Positions 1 through 6,038 of a DNA stretch of 14,020 bases are shown here, one piece after another. Source of the DNA: Gryganskiella cystojenkinii (taxonomy: Eukaryota; Mortierellomycota; Mortierellomycetes; Mortierellales; Mortierellaceae). How positions within the stretch are numbered: position 1 is the stretch's first letter; each line of letters starts with the position of its first letter. The notes under the pieces were generated by a model, which saw only the letters and a program-made list of their open reading frames with translations, had not been told where the DNA came from and did not search any database. Position numbers and translations under genes: made by a program. Location: positions 1 through 14,020 of the forward strand of contig JAAAIG010000946.1 in NCBI GenBank assembly GCA_015852425.1, written 5' to 3'.

Positions 1-2
1 TG

Positions 3-995
3 ATTATAATTCCAAGAGATATGGCAGAAGCAATGCTGCTGGCCCGGCCGAACCAAATCGGGTATGGGATGTATTCCATGGCATTCAGAGTCCTAGCCAC
101 CGTGGCTGCGGTGTTTATGATGATAGGCTTTTTCGGCACACTGCTGTATGTGAACGTGTCCAAAAAGGCGTGGTGGTGGATACTGTCCCAAATTCTGCTG
201 CTGCTATGCAGGTACGCATGCTGGGCAATTAGCCGCGGACAGCCTAGGATTCAGCTTGAAACCCTGGACAAACAGCCGAACGATGAGTCGCTAGTTAATG
301 TCGCGCTTACTCGGCAACTGGTCAAGTTTGGTCTGATGAAGAAAGAGTATGCGAATCTACCGTATGCCGTCCCTGTGTCGCTGATTCGTGTGGCCAAAAC
401 CAAATATCACTTCGACAGCATCGTGTTTATCAACCCCTCCCGCATCATGCGGTCTCTTCTATGGTTGGTCATGCGGCGCCCCATTGCGATGGAAGCAGAT
501 ATCGCCCGAGAGCTATTCAATTCAAGATGTGGCGTGCTGCTCCCAAAGGATGTGTTCAGAGGCGTGGACAAGCCGGTATGTGTTTCATACCACGACAATG
601 CACTGTACATCAGAGAGCTGCCTGAGGACATCCTGACATTGTGCAAGTCCGCCAAACTGAACGTTGTGCTGTCATCCCTTGGCAGTGAATACTTCATATC
701 ACATTCTCTCACGGAGAAGGTGGTTACAAAAATGGCCTATTATAACGAGATGGCGAACACTGGCAATAAGCTTTGGAAGGTTTATCACGAACGCGTCGAT
801 TTCGAATCTACTGATCCGGAGACTAGAGAAACTGTGCAGTACGTTCCCGGCAAGTGTATTTTAGACAAAGAAACACTGGCAGCTATCTTTAATGAAGGCA
901 CTGTTGCTGGAAACAACACCCTTATTAAACAACGTGGTCCAAGACGCACCACTTCTGCGCTTAGTATTAAGCACTGGAGTTGGGGAGGCGGTTAG
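3..995 (+). CDS. Hypothetical membrane protein, 3' part of a gene entering from the left edge
   Basis: The frame is open back to the first bases of the window (Ile-Ile-Ile-Pro-Arg-Asp before the ATG at 21), so the ATG at 21 may be internal and the 5' part is probably missing. Counted from that Met, 324 residues precede the TAG stop at 993-995. Residues about 21-46 and 51-70 are two strongly hydrophobic segments separated by a short basic stretch (VSKK), consistent with a transmembrane hairpin. About 250 mostly hydrophilic residues follow, presumably facing the cytosol. No enzyme motif is recognisable. The C-terminus ends in SWGGG, and I saw no convincing splice site near it. A canonical AATAAA lies 80 bp downstream. 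The neighbour on the right is convergent. The family is not recognised; coding status is likely from length, the clean membrane segments and the downstream poly(A) signal. Confidence 0.7.
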   Translation: MIIPRDMAEAMLLARPNQIGYGMYSMAFRVLATVAAVFMMIGFFGTLLYVNVSKKAWWWILSQILLLLCRYACWAISRGQPRIQLETLDKQPNDESLVNVALTRQLVKFGLMKKEYANLPYAVPVSLIRVAKTKYHFDSIVFINPSRIMRSLLWLVMRRPIAMEADIARELFNSRCGVLLPKDVFRGVDKPVCVSYHDNALYIRELPEDILTLCKSAKLNVVLSSLGSEYFISHSLTEKVVTKMAYYNEMANTGNKLWKVYHERVDFESTDPETRETVQYVPGKCILDKETLAAIFNEGTVAGNNTLIKQRGPRRTTSALSIKHWSWGGG

Positions 996-1074
996 CTCCT
1001 TCTTTGTCCCATCACCTCACAATATTTCAGCTACTACAGCCAGACCTGGCTCGGGAAGAGCAAGGGATCCCATG

Positions 1075-1080
1075 AATAAA
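1075..1080 (+). terminator. Poly(A) signal AATAAA of the membrane-protein gene
   Basis: A perfect AATAAA sits 80 bp after the stop codon at 995, a normal distance for a fungal 3' UTR. A second AATAAA occurs at 1214-1219 and could be an alternative signal. The rest of the 348-bp interval between the two convergent stop codons (996-1343) shows nothing else I can name. Confidence 0.55.
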
Positions 1081-1343
1081 AATTGCTGGGCAATTCTTCG
1101 TTAACAGTAACCCTAAATATACACTTTCCTATGCAATGTTGCAAACGAACATCGGCACTCGCTCTCCTGCAGCTTACTCATTTGGACCGTAGCGTAATGT
1201 CTGGGCGAAGTTCCAATAAAATCTTTAAAAACAAAAATAAGAATGGGATTGGTGTATGATGACAGATAATGACGAATAGCTTGCTACCTGCACTCTAAAC
1301 TATGGTTCATTGAGAGGCGATCCTAACGCTAATCTAACTTTAC

Positions 1344-2822
1344 TTAACAATCTCCTCTCATCATGGCATCCCGCATCGCCTTGCGACGATCAGCTTGCGC
1401 TCCTGGACGACCTTTAGATGATTTCTTGGCGGAAGACGAGCCGTCGTCTTCTGTATTATCCATATCAGCTAACAAAACCTTGACCTGGCTCTTGATAACT
1501 TTCAAGAGGGTGTTGTCCTTGAAAGCAGCTGGAATCTCGACTTCTGGCATGACATCTTGTTCCTCTTCTTCGATCGTTCCACCCCGAGCGACTGCGAGTA
1601 GTGAAATGACAAACAATTCCTTCAAGTATGCAAAGCTGAAACCTTCTGTCAGCTTTGCAATAATTGGACAGAGACCATCTTCAAAGCTCACCATATCGGT
1701 ATGGATCAACTTTTGCTGCCAGAAATGGGAATAAGCAATTCGTTCCTGCTCATTTGGAATCTGGAAATGGTACTTGCGATCGAAACGACTCGGACGCTTC
1801 GAGATGGCGGGATCCAAGGAATCCAAATGGTTGGTGGAACCGATCATCAGGATTCCATCGTTCGATTCTAAGCCATCAACCTCATTGAGAAAGTAGCTGC
1901 GAACCTCATCTTGGACAAGACTATCAAGGTCCTCGAAGATCAGCAGGCAAGGTGCCATAGACCGAGCTTGGCTGAAAATTGAATGAATCGCATACTTTTC
2001 GCCTTGGCACGCATCAAAGGACTTTACATACAAGGCAGGAATGGGGTCTTCGAGTGATGCCATGGCGTTGATAAGAGCTTTGATGGAAATAGTCTTTCCA
2101 TTTCCGGGAACACCATGGAGGATTACACCGCGCTTCCATGGAACGGCAAGTTTCTTGTAGAGTTCTTGATTTTCAAAGAATCCTCGGACATCTTGCATCA
2201 AGCTGCTTTTCAAATTTTCGTTGAGAATCACATCATCCCATGAAGAACCCTGCACACTTTTCCAGAGTTCAGCGTCCTTCTGCCAGAAACCATTGTCAAA
2301 CACATGGATTTCTTTGTGGAGTTCCTTACTCCAAGCTCCTACCGCCAGGAGCAGCTCGTCGGTGGCATCGTTACTCGATGATTTAACTCCCTCGGACCGA
2401 GGAGACATGATGTAGAACAGCTTGACTGCCGAGCTATGCAGATCTTGGTACCGGACTTCATACACGAGGTACTCGGACGATTTCCAGCTGTATCTCCATC
2501 GACCAAATCTGACTGAATCGTATAAAAATCCTGGGGTTTTCTCTAGACGAGAGCCGGGAGACCAGTAAGACCGTGTTGCATCAAAGTGCTCGTGACCATC
2601 CTCATTGGTGAGTGTTGCATGGCCCGCTTTTGCATACCCTCGAAGGTCGAACTTTGATTCCGATACGCATGTCACTTGGTACTCGGGATGGCACCCCCGA
2701 ATGGATTCCAGCATGTGTAGTTCCGTAGAGGCCTTGTGGCCACTGAAGTGATTTTTAAAGCTCTCGAACGCTTGAGCGGGACTGCCCTCGGTGGGCTTTT
2801 TGGCTTGAAGTCCGTTCAACAT
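1344..2822 (-). CDS. BCS1-like AAA+ ATPase, intact single-exon gene
   Basis: The ATG is at 2822 and the TAA at 1346-1344, giving 492 residues with no intron needed. The AAA+ core is complete. Walker A is GVPGNGKT at residues 237-244. Walker B is CLLIFEDLD at about 292-300. The sensor-1 segment STNHLD is at 329-334, directly followed by the second region of homology with RPSRFDR (343-349), whose arginines include the expected arginine finger. Asn241 in Walker A and the N-terminal fold preceding it (residues about 85-200) resemble fungal BCS1-type AAA proteins. Unlike mitochondrial BCS1, no N-terminal transmembrane segment is visible, so a soluble role is more likely than Rieske-protein translocation. 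The C-terminal 27 residues are Lys/Arg/Ser-rich and may be a nuclear signal or a binding tail. Such proteins use ATP hydrolysis in a hexameric ring to remodel protein substrates; the substrate here is unknown. A TATA box lies upstream. Confidence 0.9.
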   Translation of the reverse strand: MLNGLQAKKPTEGSPAQAFESFKNHFSGHKASTELHMLESIRGCHPEYQVTCVSESKFDLRGYAKAGHATLTNEDGHEHFDATRSYWSPGSRLEKTPGFLYDSVRFGRWRYSWKSSEYLVYEVRYQDLHSSAVKLFYIMSPRSEGVKSSSNDATDELLLAVGAWSKELHKEIHVFDNGFWQKDAELWKSVQGSSWDDVILNENLKSSLMQDVRGFFENQELYKKLAVPWKRGVILHGVPGNGKTISIKALINAMASLEDPIPALYVKSFDACQGEKYAIHSIFSQARSMAPCLLIFEDLDSLVQDEVRSYFLNEVDGLESNDGILMIGSTNHLDSLDPAISKRPSRFDRKYHFQIPNEQERIAYSHFWQQKLIHTDMVSFEDGLCPIIAKLTEGFSFAYLKELFVISLLAVARGGTIEEEEQDVMPEVEIPAAFKDNTLLKVIKSQVKVLLADMDNTEDDGSSSAKKSSKGRPGAQADRRKAMRDAMMRGDC

Positions 2823-2866
2823 ATTGAGGGGAGGGGGTTTGGTTTGTTGGAAGAGAGGATGAGTAA

Positions 2867-2914
2867 CTTGGAAGAAGAGTGCAGAAAAGTCGCTTGGAAG
2901 AAGAGGGCAGAAAA
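2867..2914. repeat. Imperfect 26-bp-period tandem repeat in the leader of the AAA+ gene
   Basis: The 22-bp unit at 2867-2888 (beginning cttggaagaagag) recurs at 2893-2914 with one mismatch (t to g). A third, weaker relative starts near 2848. The repeat lies between the TATA box and the start codon of the AAA+ gene, so on the transcript it forms a duplicated CUUCUUCCAAG element. Confidence 0.7.
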
Positions 2915-2938
2915 AAATTGTAGAGATTCATCGCCAAG

Positions 2939-2946
2939 TATTTATA
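2939..2946 (-). promoter_or_regulatory. TATA box of the AAA+ ATPase gene
   Basis: The minus strand reads TATAAATA here, 117 bp before the ATG at 2822. The interval between is CT-rich on the coding strand, as expected for a fungal transcription start region and 5' leader. Confidence 0.5.
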
Positions 2947-3029
2947 GGAAACTGCCTGGTGGATGTCCAATTTTTTCCAATTCTACGTGGCCGGTCCGCG
3001 GTATTTACAAGACTGTTTCGACTTTGCAA

Positions 3030-3046
3030 GGGGGGGGGGGGGGGGG
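3030..3046 (+). repeat. Homopolymer run of 17 G
   Basis: Seventeen consecutive guanines in non-coding DNA. The length is likely to vary between isolates and to be error-prone in sequencing, so the exact count should not be trusted. It lies about 85 bp upstream of the presumed TATA box of the AAA+ gene. Confidence 0.9.
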
Positions 3047-3375
3047 CGCATCTTGCCAAGGCTACTGCGCCCTCATAAGATTACCCTTTAACTGCTTTGC
3101 CTTTTCTTGAACTACTTCACTGAATTTTCCTTCAGCTACAGTAGCACGCACTTGCTTTGTTCTTGTTCCTGTTCTTGATGTTGTATTTGAAAGGTCATTC
3201 CTGCCTTGATCGATATTATTTACACTACCCATTCTGCCGACTTTTACAGCCCATCTTTTGCTCTGTTGCCTATGGTCCCATCCGTATTGGGCGAGAAGGT
3301 GCTCTTGTCATTTTCCCACGGACGGACACGAGCAACGAGAGCATGGCGAAGAAAAAGAAAGAGACGAAGGCGAAG

Positions 3376-3423
3376 TAAAAAATGAAAGCCAAGGCAAATT
3401 AAAAAATGAAAGCCAAGGCAAAT
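3376..3423. repeat. Perfect 24-bp tandem duplication
   Basis: Two identical adjacent 24-bp units (3376-3399 and 3400-3423), each starting taaaaaatgaaagcc. The lack of any mismatch suggests a recent duplication. It sits in non-coding DNA, and a degenerate relative (gacgaaggcgaag) precedes it. Confidence 0.9.
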
Positions 3424-4009
3424 AGGATCTTCTATGTGACGTGGAGGGATTTCGCTCTTCGTCTTTTGACTCATCGTCTCCCATCCTTCATCACATTGCC
3501 CTCGCCATTGTGTCTCCTCATCCGATTCGCCCTCATTCACAATTCGCCATTTGTTGGATTGCCACCAAACCACTACAGCGGTAGCTTCGGTTCCAACAAA
3601 CCGACAGTAGGTGTCACGGAACTACAGTGAAAGAGCAGGTCTTGGACTGAAAGGTATGAGTAACGTAATAATTTTATTGTTGACTGAAGAACTAAAAGAG
3701 GTGTTGGGGCATATATATATTTATAAAAAAAGTAAGAGCAGAAGAAAGATCAGAGAAATGACAGGAACAGCAACAGGCCAGAGGCGGGGCAGGGGACCAA
3801 GCAGGGCCAAGAGTGAAGTGATGGCTCCAAGCAGAGTCAACGGAGGCAAAGGTGGTTGCTGGACAGGGCGGACGGGATATGAGTCCGAGGGCAAGGATGA
3901 GAGCCAGGTCCGAGGGCGAGGACGCGTGTAAGATCCAAGGTTAGTACAAGGTGAAGGTAATTTCCGTAGGACCATAGGACGGGTTGGGAGCAGATGCTAC
4001 GAGAGGTTG

Positions 4010-4144
4010 ATGGCAAAGATCACAATCCGAGACACTCTGGCTGAAGCACTCAAGACCAACAACACTCTGACTACCTTGGACTTAGACCGCAGCTCGATCG
4101 GAGGCAACGAAGCTCAGGCTGAGGCACTCATGACCAACACATCT
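4010..4144 (+). pseudogene. Leucine-rich-repeat fragment (relic)
   Basis: From the ATG at 4010 the frame encodes about one and a half units of an NLR-type ribonuclease-inhibitor-like LRR: TLAEALKTNNTLTTLDLDRS, then a variant SIGGNEAQ linker and AEALMTNTS. In intact proteins such units repeat every 28 residues or so (A-x-A-L-K-x-N-x-x-L-x-x-L-D-L). Here the second unit has lost its LxxLxL strand and the pattern stops near residue 45. No further units are visible upstream. The same frame then passes into retrotransposon-like sequence, so this is best read as a broken LRR gene rather than a short functional one. Confidence 0.5.
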
Positions 4145-4219
4145 ATCCTGCACATACACAATTTGGATCTTTCCACTCAGCAAGGACTGGCTCGTGACCA
4201 CGTTCATGTGCATACACAT

Positions 4220-4553
4220 GTACCTGCCTGGAGCACCATCTGCACTCCCCGGTCCTTGGGAGGCCTGGGTGTGATCGATCCAGTAGCTCAAGCTACAGCC
4301 TTTCAACTCAAGCTCCTTCGCCTCGGGTTCGACCCAGCCCCTCGGATTGGTCTGGCAAAAGTCTTTGGCCTGGCGTCATGGCGCACGCTACAGTTGTCAC
4401 GAGTATTGGACACCACAGGATTTTATGATGCAGAAAAAAGAACAGGAGGATTTTTTTTCTAAATTGGTCCTGGCCAAGGAACGACTTTATCGTCGTTCAG
4501 CTCTAATCATGGGTGGGGAACATCGTTTTTCACAATTGGCAAAGTCGGCTTGA
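4220..4553 (+). mobile_element. 5'-truncated LINE (non-LTR retrotransposon) fragment
   Basis: The frame that begins in the LRR fragment reaches W-S-T-I-C-x-P-R-x-x-G-G-L-G-V-I-D-P-x-x-Q at 4229-4294. This is the familiar signature just after the reverse-transcriptase catalytic core of LINE elements (W..i..P...GGLGv.d...q). The frame stops at 4460-4462, next to an 8-T run. A second frame then carries KLVLAKERLYRRSAL and ends at 4551-4553, which suggests a frameshift inside the relic. No RT catalytic core, endonuclease or poly(A) tail is visible. Identification rests on motif recognition only. Confidence 0.5.
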
Positions 4554-4756
4554 CACCGTCTCGAAAGTCGTTCTCGACAGTACTCTCGACGAGCACCTAC
4601 GACTTGACAGGCATGGATGGCCCTTTGATGACAGTCCGCCAGGTTTGTCTGACACTCGTTAGGGAGACAGCTTTCGTTCACAGTGAGAGATGATTGACAC
4701 ATTACAAAAATAGGCGCGAGTGCAATTAAAAACGCTGCCCTGAGTGGCGATAACAT
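4487..4756 (-). CDS. Candidate small secreted eight-cysteine protein
   Basis: The ATG is at 4756 and the TAA at 4489-4487, giving 89 residues. Residues 1-22 look like a signal peptide: a short n-region with one Arg, a hydrophobic core AAFLIALAPIFVM, and a small/polar exit around Cys20-Ser22. The remainder holds eight cysteines at residues 30, 35, 42, 50, 60, 68, 75 and 79, with gaps 4-6-7-9-7-6-3. The gap pattern is almost a mirror image about the 50-60 loop, as expected for two antiparallel helices stapled by nested disulfides (30-79, 35-75, 42-68, 50-60). The mature part is basic in its second half (RRxxCRERLSRRC). No family is recognised. A secreted effector-like or antimicrobial-type peptide is possible, but that is inference from form. 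Its 3' 67 bp overlap the LINE relic on the other strand, so a chance ORF is not excluded. Confidence 0.5.
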   Translation of the reverse strand: MLSPLRAAFLIALAPIFVMCQSSLTVNESCLPNECQTNLADCHQRAIHACQVVGARREYCRERLSRRCQADFANCEKRCSPPMIRAERR

Positions 4757-5624
4757 ATTTTGGAACGCTGAAGAGGATGCGGAGAACAAAATGTAACCCT
4801 ATACAGGAAGGATAAAGAAAATCGGTCAGTGATGAGCAAAACACTGTTAACCCTGTAAAAAAAATCGCGGAAGTCCAGTCGTCCAGTCATGTAGCCTTAC
4901 AGGAGGCAGGTCAAGAACGTACAGGTATATTCTTAGGTTATTCCAGCTGTCTTATGGCTGTTCTCTTAGGCGTTCTTGATAGTGGTGCGGCTTGTGGAGC
5001 TCCTGGAAGGGGTTTGCGAAGGAAATTATGCGTGCAGCTGTTTTGCAATGGTTCTTTGTAAGGGGTTGTTCGTGTGGCAGGCCGTACAACAGTGCTTACA
5101 GTAGTTGGTGGCAGGTGTCTCAAGTAACAAGTGTTGTGATTGCTGTTGCGAGTCCAAATTGAGGCAGAATGTCGATGATGGACACTGGGCATGTACGACT
5201 TCTTATATTTGTGGAGAGGGTCAGAGCTGGAACGCAGTAAATTGAACAGTAGTCATTTGACCAAGAGAGGAGAAACATATCCGGGAGGGCAGCCAAAAAT
5301 AAAAATCAAAGGCACCTTTCTTTTCACTGCTCTACAGTAGCTTTTCCCTGTCCTGCTTAATACTGTAAAAGTAAAATTGTTGCAAGCGAACAAAGCTAAC
5401 GAAGGAGGAGATAACGAGCCGATGTCGAAAGATCAAAAACAACGTGACTCTGAATGCTTGCCCCCCTTTTGCTTACGCTGCATCCGTCCACTCCATCCAC
5501 TCCATCTTTTGCTGTCCCTCCCTTTTTCTTCCTTTTTTTCCCCCCCTCTGCATCTCTACTCCTTTTATTTTGGGGCACCTGCATGCACCCAGGGCGTTGC
5601 TCGCGGTCTTTCTTACTCCAGCAG
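4757..5624. other. Gene-free stretch with a pyrimidine-rich tract
   Basis: I see no supported gene here. A perfect 8-bp tandem (gtccagtc) lies at 4873-4888. Positions about 5461-5575 are strongly pyrimidine-rich on the plus strand, with C6 and C7 runs, and contain a 9-bp tandem (ccactccat) at 5488-5505. The tract ends in ttcttactccagcag at 5610-5624, which would serve well as a 3' splice site for the coding fragment that follows, or the tract could be a CT-rich fungal promoter element. An 84-residue ATG-initiated frame at 4938-5192 (-) has no recognisable character. Confidence 0.4.
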
Positions 5625-5935
5625 GAGTTGAGCGAAGAATTCAAGAAAGGGCATTTTTGGTGGCACATCAGCATTTCTACGTACTTTTTTATATGAGAGA
5701 CTGCTCGAGGGATCGTGACACTTTGGCCCATCTTTATTATTATGAGACCGAATTAGAGATCAAGGCTGGTCAGCATCTGTGGCTTCTTCTCGAAAACCTA
5801 GAGATCCAACACGAGTACCGTGGGCACAAACCCGCTGCAGATCAAGTCCAGTCTTTCCTGAGAGAGATCCGACCCGAGACTCAGGTCAACATTCGAATGA
5901 TTGAAAAGTTTGGGACAAACATGCGAGGGTTCTAA
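5625..5935 (+). pseudogene. Orphan coding fragment, probably a last exon or broken gene
   Basis: An open frame ends at the TAA 5933-5935. Its last 95 or so codons look protein-like: charged and helical, with segments such as YYYETELEIKAG and QSFLREIRPETQVNI. Upstream, the same frame dissolves into a pyrimidine-rich low-complexity stretch without an ATG, so the boundary is set at the 3' splice-like cag at 5622-5624. The first in-frame ATG would be at 5694, giving about 80 residues. No earlier exon could be found. It is either the terminal exon of a gene whose other parts are lost or unseen, or a relic. The family is not recognised. Its stop lies only 98 bp from the stop of the NACHT-WD40 gene on the other strand. 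Confidence 0.3.
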
Positions 5936-5947
5936 TAGAATACAGAG

Positions 5948-5966
5948 AACACAGATGTTCTGTGTT
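5948..5966. repeat. Short perfect inverted repeat between convergent 3' ends
   Basis: Arms aacacaga (5948-5955) and tctgtgtt (5959-5966) around a 3-nt loop form an 8-bp hairpin. It lies in the 98-bp gap between the convergent stop codons at 5935 and 6034. It could form in the 3' UTR of either transcript; no role is established. Confidence 0.55.
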
Positions 5967-6032
5967 TCTATTTTCAGGTACATATGTGGGTAAGAAACAG
6001 GTCGATAGAAAAGCTCCATCTATGGGAACCAA

Positions 6033-6038
6033 TTTATT
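6033..6038 (-). terminator. AATAAA poly(A) signal overlapping the stop codon of the NACHT-WD40 gene
   Basis: The minus strand ends GAA GAA TAA ATT, so the canonical AATAAA hexamer includes the stop codon itself (6036-6034). If it is used, the 3' UTR would be only some 10-30 nt long. I saw no second AATAAA in the next 100 bp. Confidence 0.4.

Larger units (their letters stand above)
2947..4009. other. Gene-poor intergenic stretch
   Basis: Several open frames cross this stretch, but they start at non-ATG codons, are low in complexity, or run through repeats. I accept none as a gene. It holds the G17 run, a 24-bp tandem duplication and an AT-rich block with TATAAAAA at 3722-3729 that could be a plus-strand promoter for whatever gene once lay at 4010. 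Inverted motifs of the form ctacagtag occur at 3136-3144 and again far away at 5332-5340; their meaning is unknown. Confidence 0.5.

Noticed and set aside
407..712. Minus-strand 101-residue frame inside the membrane-protein gene
   Set aside because: Shadow of the real frame: it overlaps fully and has no motif of its own.
2736..3110. 124-residue plus-strand frame with a poly-Gly run
   Set aside because: It is antisense to the start and leader of the AAA+ gene, and its Gly run is only the G17 homopolymer.
3244..3573. 109-residue minus-strand open frame
   Set aside because: Starts at GTG, runs through the 24-bp tandem duplication and is low in complexity; no domain or promoter supports it.
4327..4337. 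Box B-like GGTTCGACCC that might indicate a tRNA or SINE
   Set aside because: No partner box A, no cloverleaf and no T-run terminator; it lies inside the LINE-like coding relic.
4938..5192. 84-residue minus-strand frame with a true ATG and a TATAAG about 10-15 bp upstream
   Set aside because: The TATA-like site is too close to the ATG, and the protein is basic, low in hydrophobic content and without any motif.
3135..5341. The two distant ctacagtag motifs as ends of a mobile element
   Set aside because: Only about 9-10 bp are shared, flanks differ, and no target duplication or internal transposase frame supports a single element.
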